A stretch of DNA of 64,000 nucleotides, taken from positions 61,331-125,330 of the forward strand of contig DASVQC010000008.1 in NCBI GenBank assembly GCA_036389335.1. Direction: 5' to 3'. Each line of letters begins with the position of its first letter. The first letter of the stretch is position 1. The position numbers and the translations under genes are program-made. The DNA comes from JAIVGV01 sp036389335. GTDB lineage: Bacteria > Acidobacteriota > Blastocatellia > Pyrinomonadales > Pyrinomonadaceae. The notes beneath the pieces were generated by a model. That model made no database searches, was not told where the DNA came from, and saw only the letters and a list, made by a program, of their open reading frames with translations. Shown here piece by piece: positions 1 through 8,387 of this stretch.

Positions 1-1
1 C

Positions 2-2095
2 GGCGCGGCGACCGCGCCCGTCAACATCGATCAGTGGACGCTCGACATCAACCACAACCTGACGGCCAACGACCGCCTGCACGGCTACTACGCCTTCCAG
101 CGCGACTTCCGCGGCGAGCCCAACCTCCAGGGCAACACCATCCCCGGCTTCGGCGACACGCGCCAGTCGCACCGCCAGATCATGACCCTGAACGAGACGC
201 ACACGTTCGGCCCCACGCTCGTCAACGAGGCGCGCTTCGGGTTCAACCGCATCCACATCGTCTTCAGCCCGAACGCCGTCTTCAACCCGACCGACCTCGG
301 CATCAACGTCGGCCTCAACCAGCCCATCGGCATCCCGCAGATCAACATCGGCGGACTGGGGCTCAACTTCGGCGGCCCCGCCGGCTTCCCGCAGGGGCGC
401 TCCGACACCACCTTCGTCCTCTCCGACACCGCCAACTACCTGCGCGGCAGCCACTCGTTCAAGATCGGCGGCGAGTGGCGCCGTTTTTACAACAACAACT
501 TCAACCTCGACACCAGCACGTTCACCTTCTTCAGCCTCGCGAACTTCCAGACGGGCGCGGCGACCGTCTTCCAGAGGAACTCGCAGGGGGCCGTCCAGAA
601 CGCCAACTCGTTCAACATCACGATCGGCGACCGCGCCAGCAGCATCGCGCAGGGCGCGCTCGGCCTCTTCGTGCAGGACAACTACAAGGTGCGCAAGAAC
701 CTGACGCTCGAACTCGGCCTGCGCTACGACTGGAACATGTCGCCCACCGAGCGCTTCGACCGCTTCGTCGTCTTCGACCCGGCGACCGCCTCGCTCGTCC
801 GGGTCAACGACGGCATCGCGCCCGTCTACCGCACCAACAGCCAGAACCTTGAGCCGCGCGTCGGCTTCGCGTGGGACCCGTTCGGCACCGGCAAAACTTC
901 GGTGCGCGGCGCGTACGCGATCCTCGCCGACCAGCCCGTCACCAACGTCGTCACGCCCGTCACCGGCAACCCGCCGCTCGCGCTCCCGCTCAACTTCAGC
1001 GGCGCGATCAACCTCAACGACGCGCGCTCGGTCGCGACCGCCGCCGGCCTCGCCCCGCAGACCGTCGATCACGACTTCCACAACGCCTACGTCCAGTCCT
1101 GGAACCTGAACGTGCAGCGCGAGGTCGGCCCCGGCGTCGCCCTCACGCTCGGCTACTTCGGCTCGAAGGGCACGCACCTGCGCCTGTCGCGCAACATCAA
1201 CCAGTTCCGCGTGCTCAACGACAGCACCACGCGGCCGTTCCCGACGCTGCGCGGCGCGCCCGACGCGAGCCTCGTCGGTCGCCCGCTCGGCAACATCACG
1301 CAGATCGAGAGCACGGGCAATTCCAGCTACAACGCCATGTGGGCGACCGCCAACAAGCGGCTCGCGCGCGGCCTTCAGTTCAACGCCTCTTACACGTGGT
1401 CGAAGTCCATCGACTACAACTCGCTCAACTCGCAGGGCGTCGTCGTCCAGGACAGCTACAACCTGCGCGACAGCCGCGGGCTCTCCGACTTCGACGCGCG
1501 CCACCGCTTCGTCCTCAGCACGATCTACGCCCTGCCCTTCAAGGCGAACGAGCTGGTCAGCGGCTGGCAGCTCGGCGCGATCGTTCAGGCGCAGAGCGGC
1601 AACCCGATCAACGTCGTCACCAACATCGCCACCATCACGGGCGTCGCCACCGTGCGCCCCGATCTGATCCGCCCCGTCGAGATCACCGGCAACCCGACGC
1701 AGTGGTTCAGCAACGCCGCGGTCTGCGACCCGCGCGTCCTCACCTCGACCGTCCCGAACGATCCGCGCGTCTGTGCCAACGGCGCGGCGTTCGCGCTGCC
1801 GTTCTCGCCCGCGGGCGTCGCGCACCTCGGCAACCTGGGGCGCAACGTCCTGATCGGCCCCGGCTTCAACAACGTCGATTTCTCCGTGATCAAGAACACG
1901 ATGCTCGGCGAGACGGCGCGCCTGCAGTTCCGCGCCGAGCTGTTCGACGTCTTCAACCACGCGAACTTCGGGCAGCCGGGCCGCGTCGCGACGCCGGGCA
2001 GCACCTCCTTCGGCGTCATCACCAACACGCGCTTCGCCACCGGCGACTCCGGCTCCTCCCGCCAGATTCAGTTCGCCGTGAAGCTGAACTTCTAG
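2..2095 (+). CDS. TonB-dependent receptor, Oar-like (5' truncated by window edge)
   Basis: This is the C-terminal beta-barrel part of a large outer-membrane receptor of the Oar/carboxypeptidase-regulatory TonB-dependent type. The reading frame is open from base 2, so the N-terminal signal peptide, regulatory domain and plug lie outside the window. About 697 residues are visible. They are rich in alternating aromatic and polar residues, with typical barrel phrases such as GFAWDPFGTGKTSVRGAY, ARHRFVLSTIYALPF and RAELFDVFNHANFGQPG. The protein ends in an aromatic residue (LNF), as outer-membrane barrels usually do. The substrate cannot be told from sequence. A strong hairpin follows the stop codon. 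The family call is secure; the ligand is unknown. Confidence 0.9.
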   Translation, partial: GAATAPVNIDQWTLDINHNLTANDRLHGYYAFQRDFRGEPNLQGNTIPGFGDTRQSHRQIMTLNETHTFGPTLVNEARFGFNRIHIVFSPNAVFNPTDLGINVGLNQPIGIPQINIGGLGLNFGGPAGFPQGRSDTTFVLSDTANYLRGSHSFKIGGEWRRFYNNNFNLDTSTFTFFSLANFQTGAATVFQRNSQGAVQNANSFNITIGDRASSIAQGALGLFVQDNYKVRKNLTLELGLRYDWNMSPTERFDRFVVFDPATASLVRVNDGIAPVYRTNSQNLEPRVGFAWDPFGTGKTSVRGAYAILADQPVTNVVTPVTGNPPLALPLNFSGAINLNDARSVATAAGLAPQTVDHDFHNAYVQSWNLNVQREVGPGVALTLGYFGSKGTHLRLSRNINQFRVLNDSTTRPFPTLRGAPDASLVGRPLGNITQIESTGNSSYNAMWATANKRLARGLQFNASYTWSKSIDYNSLNSQGVVVQDSYNLRDSRGLSDFDARHRFVLSTIYALPFKANELVSGWQLGAIVQAQSGNPINVVTNIATITGVATVRPDLIRPVEITGNPTQWFSNAAVCDPRVLTSTVPNDPRVCANGAAFALPFSPAGVAHLGNLGRNVLIGPGFNNVDFSVIKNTMLGETARLQFRAELFDVFNHANFGQPGRVATPGSTSFGVITNTRFATGDSGSSRQIQFAVKLNF

Positions 2096-2104
2096 CGCCG
2101 ACGA

Positions 2105-2245
2105 CCGTAGGGCGGGGCCCGCCCCCGCCCCCGGGCGACCGCCGGGTCGCTAAACAAGATGCGCGGTCATTCATTCTCGAATGACCGCGCATCTTCGTCG
2201 GCGCGTCCGCGCGCGGGCGGGCAGGGGAGGGGCCCGCCCCCTAGA
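2105..2245. repeat. Nested intergenic inverted repeat with 17-bp perfect hairpin
   Basis: The stretch between the receptor stop (2095) and the next start (2419) has no gene. Its core is a perfect 17-bp stem, 2156-2172 pairing with 2179-2195 around a 6-base loop, which could terminate transcription of the receptor. Outside it, the GC-rich words TAGGGCGGGGCCCGCCCCC (from 2108) and GGGGCCCGCCCCCTA (ending 2243) face each other, so the whole 140 bp can fold as one nested structure. No U-tract follows the stem. Nothing else is visible in 2246-2418. Confidence 0.7.
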
Positions 2246-2418
2246 GCCCCCCGGCCGGATTCCGCCACGCCGCGCGGCGGCGAAGCGACCACGCGCCCCC
2301 GGCCTGTGTGATGGTTGACAAAGTGAAACACGACCGGAGGGGCGACCGGCGCGCGCCGATTAATCTGTGCGCGTCCCGGCGCGAGCGGGACAAAATTCCT
2401 GCCTTCGAGGACGAAACG

Positions 2419-2856
2419 ATGAATTTGATGAGTCGTCGCAAGTGGTTGGCCTTCGCCGTCGTCTGCCTTGCCGCCTTCGCGCCCGGGGCGGGGGCTCAAA
2501 CCTCGCCCCAGACCGCCGCCTCCCACGCCGGCCCGGACGACGCGCTGAGGTCTGCGCGCGCCATCTTCATTCGCACCAAGTCCGTCTACTTCAAGCCCTC
2601 GACGCTGGAGCACGCCCTGCTCCAACACGACGAGCTGCGGCAGTGGGGTCTGTCCGTGACGAGGAACGAGGCGGACGCCGATCTGATCATCGAAGTGGGG
2701 CGCAAAGTCTTCACCACCAGCTTCGTCTACAGCGTGATCGTCCCGCAGACGCAGACGGTGGTGGCGAGCGGGAGGGTGAACTCCATCGGCGGCACGGTCG
2801 AAGGGAAGATCACGCACAGCCTGATGAACAAGCTGCGCGCCGCGCACCAACGCTGA
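2419..2856 (+). CDS. Small secreted protein of unknown function
   Basis: A 145-residue protein with a clear signal peptide (MNLMSRRKWLAFAVVCLAAF, cleavage near AGAQ at about residue 26). The ATG at 2419 was chosen over the upstream in-frame start at 2308 because it follows a GAGGACGAAACG stretch and begins the signal peptide directly. The mature part has a conserved-looking middle (ADADLIIEVGRKVFTTSFVYSVIVP) suggestive of a small alpha/beta domain that alternates hydrophobic strands. Similar short exported proteins are common in Acidobacteria without an assigned role. No function is proposed. Confidence 0.75.
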   Translation: MNLMSRRKWLAFAVVCLAAFAPGAGAQTSPQTAASHAGPDDALRSARAIFIRTKSVYFKPSTLEHALLQHDELRQWGLSVTRNEADADLIIEVGRKVFTTSFVYSVIVPQTQTVVASGRVNSIGGTVEGKITHSLMNKLRAAHQR

Positions 2857-2884
2857 GCCGCCGCGTCGCCCGGCGAAGTGGCGA

Positions 2885-4840
2885 TCACCACGCCACGGCG
2901 TAGCGCCCGCGCCGCGGGTCCGCGCCGCCGGAGATGACGCCCGTCCGCGCGTCGTAGACGATGACGGTCGGGGCCGAGAGCGTGCCGTAGGCGGACTGCA
3001 CTTTGACCTTGTGGCCGCGCCGTTCGAGCTGCTTGATCGTCTCCTCGCCGAAGCGCGACTCGACGTTGAGCGAGCCGGGGAGGAAGGCGTGATCGTCGAA
3101 CGAGCTGACGAGGTGCTGCGTGTCGAAGCGCGGGGCCTCGACCGCCTCCTGCGGGTTCATCCCGAACTCGACGACGTTGAGGAAGACCTGCAAGAGCGCC
3201 TGATCCTGATTGTCGCCGCCCGGCGTGCTCAGGACGGCGAACGGCTCGCCGTTTTTCAAGACGAGCGTCGGCGTGAGCGTGATGCGCGGGCGCTTGCCGG
3301 GCGCGACGACGTTCGGGCTCCCGGCGTCGAGCATCGCCGATTGCAGGCGCTGCCCCATCAGCACGCCCGTGTCGCCCGCGACGACCGCCGGCAGCCACGC
3401 GCCCGACGGCGTCGCGCTGAAGAGGTTGCCGTCCTTGTCGATCACGTTGACGCACGTCGTGTCGTTCGCGCGCTCAAGCGGCGAGACGCGCGACTCGCGC
3501 GCCTCCGGCTTCTCGACGCCCGCCAGCAAAGGCTTCATCGCCGCCGGGTCGCCCGGCTGGTAGTCGAGCGAGGCGCGATCCTCGCGGATCACTTTGCGGC
3601 GCAGCGCGGCGTAGTCTTTCGAGAGCAGTTGCGCGGTCGGTATTTTCACGAAGTCGGGATCGCCGAAGTAGCGGTCGCGGTCGGCGAAGCCGAGCTTGAG
3701 CGATTCGGCGAGCGCGTGGACGTACTCGGGCGAGTTGTGGCCGAGCCGTTTGAGGTCGTAGCCTTCGAGGATGTTCAAAGTCTCGATGAAGGCCGGCCCC
3801 TGCGTCCAGAAGCCCGCCTTGTAGACCTCGTAGCCGCGGTAGGTGCCGCGCGCGGGCTCGCCGACGCGGGCGCGGAAAGACGCGAGGTCTTCCGCCGCGA
3901 GGAGCCCGCCGTTGCGCTGCATGTAGTCGCCGATGCGCCGCCCCACGTCGCCCCTGTAGAAGTAGTCGCGCGCGGCCATCAGGGCGGCGTGGCGTCCGCC
4001 CCGCGAGGCGCGGCGCTCGGCCTCGACGATGGCGCGCATCGTCCGGGCGAGATCGGCCTGGACGAACACGTCGCCCACCTTCGGCGCTTCGCCGCCGGGC
4101 AGGAAGACTCTTTTCGCGTCGGCCCACTTCGAGAAGACCGGCGCGAGCCTGCGTATGTACTCGACGCGCAGCTCGTCGATGGGGAAGCCGTCGGCCAGCT
4201 CGATGGCGGGCTGCATCACTTCGGCGAGCGACTTCGTGCCGAACTGATCGAGCGCCGTGACGCAGGCGTCGAGCACGGCGGGGACGGTCGCCGGGAGCGG
4301 CCCCGTCGAAGGGATGTAGACCGGCGCGGCGGGCGGCGGATTCTTCCACGCGCCGTGATCGCCCCCGCCGCGACCGGGCGAACGATCGCGCGCCGCCTCA
4401 TCGCCGCCGCCGCCCTGCGCGCGCGCGCCGTCGGGCGCGGTGCCCGCGTCCTTCGCGGTCGCGTTGCGCGCGTGCTCGACGAAGAACTCGCGCGTCGCCC
4501 TGCGCGGGGCCGTGCCCATGCCTTCGACGACCGCGACGGGCTTCGCCCTCAGCTTGACGAGGATCGGGACTTCGCCCCCGAAAGAGAAGTGAGAGAACTC
4601 GATGACCGACGCCGCGAGGATCGTCGCGACGCCCGCGTCCACGGCGTTGCCGCCGCGCTGCAGGACGCGCATCCCCGCCTCGACCGAGAGCGGGTGGCCG
4701 CCGGCGACGACGCCGCGGCGACCGCGCACGACGGGCCGGAAGGTGTCGCCCGCGGCGACCGGCAGCGACGCGGGGGCGAGCAGCGCCGAGAGCAGCGCCG
4801 CCGCCGCCGCGCGTGAGATTTTGTTCGTGCCTCGTCTCAT
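2885..4840 (-). CDS. ggt: Gamma-glutamyltransferase (secreted)
   Basis: A 651-residue N-terminal-nucleophile hydrolase that transfers or hydrolyses gamma-glutamyl groups from glutathione and other gamma-glutamyl compounds, usually in the periplasm. A signal peptide covers about residues 1-30. The family hallmarks are present: RGGNAVDAGVA near residue 63 and the self-cleavage site at Thr461 in NDTTCVNVIDKDGN, where the small subunit would begin, followed by STPGGDNQDQ. A Gly/Ala/Arg-rich low-complexity insert lies at about 125-165 and makes it longer than the usual ~580 residues. The gene starts 10 bp after the zinc-finger gene and follows the LysR gene, so the three are probably co-transcribed. 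A role in trimming gamma-D-glutamyl links from muropeptides is only an inference from the neighbourhood. Confidence 0.92.
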   Translation of the reverse strand: MRRGTNKISRAAAAALLSALLAPASLPVAAGDTFRPVVRGRRGVVAGGHPLSVEAGMRVLQRGGNAVDAGVATILAASVIEFSHFSFGGEVPILVKLRAKPVAVVEGMGTAPRRATREFFVEHARNATAKDAGTAPDGARAQGGGGDEAARDRSPGRGGGDHGAWKNPPPAAPVYIPSTGPLPATVPAVLDACVTALDQFGTKSLAEVMQPAIELADGFPIDELRVEYIRRLAPVFSKWADAKRVFLPGGEAPKVGDVFVQADLARTMRAIVEAERRASRGGRHAALMAARDYFYRGDVGRRIGDYMQRNGGLLAAEDLASFRARVGEPARGTYRGYEVYKAGFWTQGPAFIETLNILEGYDLKRLGHNSPEYVHALAESLKLGFADRDRYFGDPDFVKIPTAQLLSKDYAALRRKVIREDRASLDYQPGDPAAMKPLLAGVEKPEARESRVSPLERANDTTCVNVIDKDGNLFSATPSGAWLPAVVAGDTGVLMGQRLQSAMLDAGSPNVVAPGKRPRITLTPTLVLKNGEPFAVLSTPGGDNQDQALLQVFLNVVEFGMNPQEAVEAPRFDTQHLVSSFDDHAFLPGSLNVESRFGEETIKQLERRGHKVKVQSAYGTLSAPTVIVYDARTGVISGGADPRRGRYAVAW

Positions 4841-4850
4841 GGCTCAACTC

Positions 4851-5111
4851 CTACAAAGTCTCGTAGTACAACTCGTCAACGTAGCACCAGCCCCACCCTT
4901 CGCCGGGCTGGAACGACTTGATGATCGGGTGTGAACTGGCGCGGAAGTGTTTCGTCGCGTGCTTGTTCTTCGACGAGTCGCAGCAGCCGACGTGGCCGCA
5001 CGAGAGGCACAGCCGCAGGTGAACCCACACGTCGCCCAGCTTCAAACATTCCTCGCACCCCCGCGCGCTCGGCGTCACGTCGCGAATCTCCTTCAAGTGC
5101 TCGCAGGCCAC
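4851..5111 (-). CDS. UBP-type zinc finger protein
   Basis: An 86-residue protein that is almost entirely one UBP-type zinc finger. Putative metal ligands are spaced as in that fold: Cys3/His5, Cys19-x2-Cys22, Cys35-x2-Cys38 in LCLSCGHVGCCDSS, then His51, His55 and His61. The GHVGCCDSS..KHATKHF..HP pattern is diagnostic. In eukaryotes this fold binds the ubiquitin C-terminus; bacterial stand-alone versions are widespread and have no settled role. It sits between the LysR gene (58 bp upstream) and ggt (10 bp downstream) on the same strand. Confidence 0.9.
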   Translation of the reverse strand: MACEHLKEIRDVTPSARGCEECLKLGDVWVHLRLCLSCGHVGCCDSSKNKHATKHFRASSHPIIKSFQPGEGWGWCYVDELYYETL

Positions 5112-5169
5112 GCGATCAGACCTCCCCCGTCGTCAAAGCAAAACCCCAAGTCGTCGAAGTAGAATCCCG

Positions 5170-6150
5170 TCAGCGGCGCTTCGCCCCCGCCCGCGCCCGC
5201 GCCGTCGTCTTCTTCGCGGCGCGGCGGTGCTGCTGCTGGCGCGTCTCCAACTCCTCCATCGTCTCCCTGAAGTGCTCGCGGCACAGCTCGACGAAGGTCT
5301 GCATCACGGGCGGCTGGTAGCTGCCGGTGAGGTAGGCGAAGCCCAGCTCGGAGTTGATCTGCGCGCCCTCGATCCACCAGCGCACGAGCCGCCCCTCGGC
5401 GATCTCTTCGAGCGCGGACTGGTACGGGACGATGCCGACGCCCATCCCGCGCTCGACCATCTTCTTGATCGAGTTCGTCCGCGAAAGCTCCATCACCACG
5501 CGCGGGCGCAGGCCCGCCTGCTCGAAGAACTCGTCGATCAGCCGCCGCGTGTTGCCGCCGCGCTCGCCGAGGATCAGCCGCTCGCCCGCGAGCGCGAAGG
5601 CGCTCACCACGCGCTCGCCCGCCAGCCTGTGCTCCGGGTTCGCGATGGCGATCAGCTCGTCGCGCAGCAGCAGCTCCGTCTGCACGCCGCGCTCCTCGAC
5701 GGGCAGCGAGACGAACGCCACGTCCAAGTCGCCGGCGACGATCTGTTTGACCAGCGACTCGCTCGTGCCCGAGGCGACCGACACGTCGGCGTGCGGGTGG
5801 CGCGCGTGCAGCTCGCGCAGCATCTCCGGCAGCGGGTCGGAGCTGAACATGGCGGACGCGCTGCCGAGGCGCAGACGCCCGTGCGTCGTGCCCGACAGCT
5901 CGGCCAGCTCGGCGAGCGCGCCGTCGTGCTCGCGCAGGACGCGCCGGGCGCGCTCCAGCAGCCTCTCCCCCGCCTCCGTCAGCACGCAGCGGCGGGGCGT
6001 GCGGATGAAGAGCTGCATCCCGACTTCCAGTTCGAGCTGCCTGATCTGCATGCTGATCGCCGCCTGCGTGACGTGGACGCGCGCGGCGGCGGCGGTGAAC
6101 GTGTGCGTCTCCGCGATGGCCGCGAGCGCCCTCAGTTGTCGAATCTCCAT
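5170..6150 (-). CDS. LysR-family transcriptional regulator
   Basis: A 326-residue LysR-type regulator. The winged helix-turn-helix occupies residues 1-60 (AAARVHVTQAAISMQIRQLE is the recognition region) and the effector-binding domain about residues 88-300. The C-terminus carries a basic Arg/Lys/Ala-rich tail (about 305-326). It is divergent from the sugar kinase at 6299, the classic arrangement in which a LysR protein controls both itself and the opposite gene. A T-N11-A palindrome (6174-6188) sits 24 bp upstream of its start, inside a 47-bp element that recurs at 19001. The likely target set is therefore the kinase-murQ genes and the receptor at 19316. The effector is unknown; an amino sugar or muropeptide is inferred from context. 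Confidence 0.9.
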   Translation of the reverse strand: MEIRQLRALAAIAETHTFTAAAARVHVTQAAISMQIRQLELEVGMQLFIRTPRRCVLTEAGERLLERARRVLREHDGALAELAELSGTTHGRLRLGSASAMFSSDPLPEMLRELHARHPHADVSVASGTSESLVKQIVAGDLDVAFVSLPVEERGVQTELLLRDELIAIANPEHRLAGERVVSAFALAGERLILGERGGNTRRLIDEFFEQAGLRPRVVMELSRTNSIKKMVERGMGVGIVPYQSALEEIAEGRLVRWWIEGAQINSELGFAYLTGSYQPPVMQTFVELCREHFRETMEELETRQQQHRRAAKKTTARARAGAKRR

Positions 6151-6161
6151 CCGCGCCTCGG

Positions 6162-6208
6162 TATCAGATTTGATTATCGAGCGAATAAAATCTTTTAGTT
6201 TCCATTAT
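6162..6208. promoter_or_regulatory. Candidate LysR operator/promoter element, copy A
   Basis: This AT-rich element lies between the divergent LysR and kinase genes. It contains TTAT-N7-ATAA (6174-6188), a LysR-type T-N11-A box. Ungapped comparison with 19001-19047 gives 36 identical bases of 47, including ten in a row (CTTTTAGTTT). About 15 bases downstream is TACAAT (6223-6228), a plausible -10 for the kinase gene, though the -35 at the matching spacing is weak. The similarity is seen directly; binding by the adjacent LysR is inferred. Confidence 0.65.
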
Positions 6209-6298
6209 ACGTCAACTCTTTTTACAATCAACCGAAATTTGCGCCGAACGGGCGCGCGCGGCGAAGCGACGGCGCGCCCCGATTTTTGCCCGATCACG

Positions 6299-7282
6299 AT
6301 GCCGAGTCCAGAGCCAGCCCCCCGCGCGCGGAAAAACCTCACGACGCACACGCTCACCCTCGGCGTGGACGGCGGGGGCACGAAGACGCACGCCGCCATC
6401 GCCGACGAGGGCGGGCGCGTCGTCGGCGAAGGGCTGGCGGGGCCGTCGAACCCCCTGCGCGTGGGCGTCAGTCAGGCGGCGGCGGCGGTGCGCGAGGCGT
6501 TCAACCGCGCGCTCTCCGAGGCGGGCGCGCGCCGCTCCGAGGTCTCCGCCGCGCAGATCGGGCTCGCCGGGGTGCGCCGCGAAGACTTGCGACTGCGGAT
6601 GCGCGAGGAGCTTGCGACGCTCGGCGTCGGCTCCGTCGAGGTCGCGACCGACGCCGACATCGCCCTCTACGGGGCGACGAACGGCGAGCCCGGCCTCGTC
6701 CTCATCGCGGGCACGGGCTCGATCTGCTGCGGCAAGAGCGCGCGCGGTCGTCACGCCTGCGCGGGCGGCTGGGGGCCGCTCGCGGGCGACGAGGGCGGCG
6801 GCTCGTGGATCGCGCGCCGCGCGCTGCAAGCCGTGGCCCGCGCCACGGACGGGCGCGGCGCGCGCACCGCGCTCGTCGAAGCCTGCCTCGAATACTTCAA
6901 CGTCGCGCGCGCCGAAGACCTCTCGACCGCCATCTACTCGCCCGCGATGACGAACGATCACCTCGCGGGCTTCGGTCGCCCGGTGATCGACGCGGCGCGG
7001 GGCGGCGACGAAGTGGCGCGCGAGATCGTGCGCGACGCGGGCCGCGAGTTGGCCGCGACCGCCATCGCCGTCGTCGAGAAGCTGCGGATGGGGCGCGACG
7101 AGTTTCAGGTGGCATACGTGGGCGGCGTCTTCAAGGCGGGCGAGCTGGTGCTCGCGCCCCTGCGCCAAGAGATCGCGCGCGCCGCGCCGGGCGCGCGCCT
7201 CGCCCCGCCCCTGCTCTCGCCCGCCGTCGCCGCCGCGCGCATGGCCCGCGCCCAACTGCCGAGCCTCGCGCTCGCGGGTTAA
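6299..7282 (+). CDS. BadF/BadG-type amino-sugar kinase (MurK/NagK-like)
   Basis: A 327-residue ASKHA-fold kinase of the BadF/BadG/BcrA/BcrD family, which includes N-acetylglucosamine kinase and clostridial MurK (MurNAc/GlcNAc kinase). The phosphate-1 motif DGGGTKT is at residues 24-30, and AGTGS is at 137-141, followed by GGWGPLAGDEGGGSW, the sugar-kinase signature of this family. The ATG at 6299 was chosen because residues 18-30 immediately enter the first strand and upstream codons read through the divergent promoter. It heads the murQ cluster and would supply MurNAc-6-phosphate to MurQ, standing in for the phosphotransferase step used by Bacillus and E. coli. Specificity for MurNAc over GlcNAc is inferred from context. 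Confidence 0.85.
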   Translation: MPSPEPAPRARKNLTTHTLTLGVDGGGTKTHAAIADEGGRVVGEGLAGPSNPLRVGVSQAAAAVREAFNRALSEAGARRSEVSAAQIGLAGVRREDLRLRMREELATLGVGSVEVATDADIALYGATNGEPGLVLIAGTGSICCGKSARGRHACAGGWGPLAGDEGGGSWIARRALQAVARATDGRGARTALVEACLEYFNVARAEDLSTAIYSPAMTNDHLAGFGRPVIDAARGGDEVAREIVRDAGRELAATAIAVVEKLRMGRDEFQVAYVGGVFKAGELVLAPLRQEIARAAPGARLAPPLLSPAVAAARMARAQLPSLALAG

Positions 7283-7287
7283 AAGCC

Positions 7288-7394
7288 GTGACAGGTGGCG
7301 GAAGAAGATCGTAAACGGTGACAGGTGACGGGTGACGGGTAAGAAGTAAAAAACGGATTTACTTGTCACCTGTCACTTGTCACCTGTCACCTGT
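7288..7394. repeat. Intergenic hairpin built of GGTGACA words
   Basis: The left arm (about 7314-7350) repeats GGTGACAGGTGACGGGTGACG. The right arm (about 7359-7394) is its near-complement, GTCACCTGTCACTTGTCACC and so on. The same word makes up the element at 39669-39816. The right arm ends only five bases before the murQ ATG, so the hairpin could hide or expose the murQ ribosome-binding region. Confidence 0.75.
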
Positions 7395-7399
7395 AGGTT

Positions 7400-8344
7400 A
7401 TGTGTGTGGACGAACGCGAAGCAGTCCCGGTGACGGAGCAGGAGAACCCCCTGACGGCCCGTTTGAGCGAGCTGCCGACGGCAGAGATCGTGCGCCTGAT
7501 GAACGAGGAGGACGCGGGGGTCGCGGGTGCGGTCGCGCTCGTGCTGCCGGAGGTGGCGCGGGCGGTTGACGCGATAGTCGGGCGCGTGCGCGAGGGCGGG
7601 CGGCTGTTCTACGTCGGCGCGGGCACGTCGGGCCGCTTGGGCGTGCTGGACGCTTCGGAGTGCCCGCCGACTTTCGGGGTCGCGCCGGAACTCGTGCAGG
7701 CGATCATCGCGGGCGGCTACGAGGCGCTGTATCGCGCGACCGAAGCGTCCGAGGACGACGGGGGGGTGGGCGCACTCGATCTCGACGCGCGCGGCGTGAC
7801 GGGCGCGGACGCGGTCGTCGGCGTCGCCGCGTCGGGGCGCACGCCGTACACGGTGGGCGCGGTCGAGCGGGCGCGCGGGCTCGGGGCGTTCACGGCTTGC
7901 GTCACGTGCGCGCCCGCGTCGCCGATCACGCGCGCGGCTGAAGTCAGCATCGTGCCGGTCGTCGGGGCGGAAGTGCTGGCGGGCTCGACGAGGCTCAAGG
8001 CGGGCACGGCGCAGAAGTTGGTCTTGAACATGATCTCGACGGCGACGATGATCCGGCTCGGCTACGTGAGCGGCAACCGCATGACGAACCTGTCGCCGCG
8101 CAACGAGAAGCTGCGCGCGCGCGCCGCGCGCATCTTCGCCGCCGAGTCGGGCGCGACCGAAGACGAGGCGCGCGCCGCGCTCGAAGCCGCGGGCTACGAT
8201 CTGCCGACCGCGCTCGTGATGCGGCGCACGCGGCGCACGCGCGAGGACGCGCGCGGCGCGCTCGCCCGTTCGCGCGGGGTGGTCGAGCGGGCCGTCGAGT
8301 TGTTGTCGGCGGGCGACGGCGGGGCGCATCGATTCGACGCCTGA
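7400..8344 (+). CDS. murQ: N-acetylmuramic acid 6-phosphate etherase
   Basis: A 314-residue SIS-domain lyase that cleaves the D-lactyl ether of MurNAc-6-phosphate to give GlcNAc-6-phosphate and lactate in the cytoplasm. The signature GAGTSGRLGVLDASECPPTF is intact with Glu87, and Glu118 (ASEDD) follows 31 residues later, matching the spacing of the E. coli catalytic pair Glu83/Glu114. The second signature, GSTRLKAGTAQKLVLNMIS, is also complete. Length is close to the usual ~300. The ATG at 7400 has only a weak Shine-Dalgarno; an in-frame GTG at 7430 is an alternative. It lies 117 bp after the kinase and 43 bp before the HAD gene. Confidence 0.96.
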   Translation: MCVDEREAVPVTEQENPLTARLSELPTAEIVRLMNEEDAGVAGAVALVLPEVARAVDAIVGRVREGGRLFYVGAGTSGRLGVLDASECPPTFGVAPELVQAIIAGGYEALYRATEASEDDGGVGALDLDARGVTGADAVVGVAASGRTPYTVGAVERARGLGAFTACVTCAPASPITRAAEVSIVPVVGAEVLAGSTRLKAGTAQKLVLNMISTATMIRLGYVSGNRMTNLSPRNEKLRARAARIFAAESGATEDEARAALEAAGYDLPTALVMRRTRRTREDARGALARSRGVVERAVELLSAGDGGAHRFDA

Positions 8345-8387
8345 CGCCGCCTGCGACGCGAGCATTCAACTGCCCGACGGGCGAAAC

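Noticed and set aside
3011..4816. A 601-codon plus-strand frame opposite ggt
   Set aside because: It is the antisense of a gene with complete gamma-glutamyltransferase motifs; the product is low-complexity Arg/Ala/Asp.
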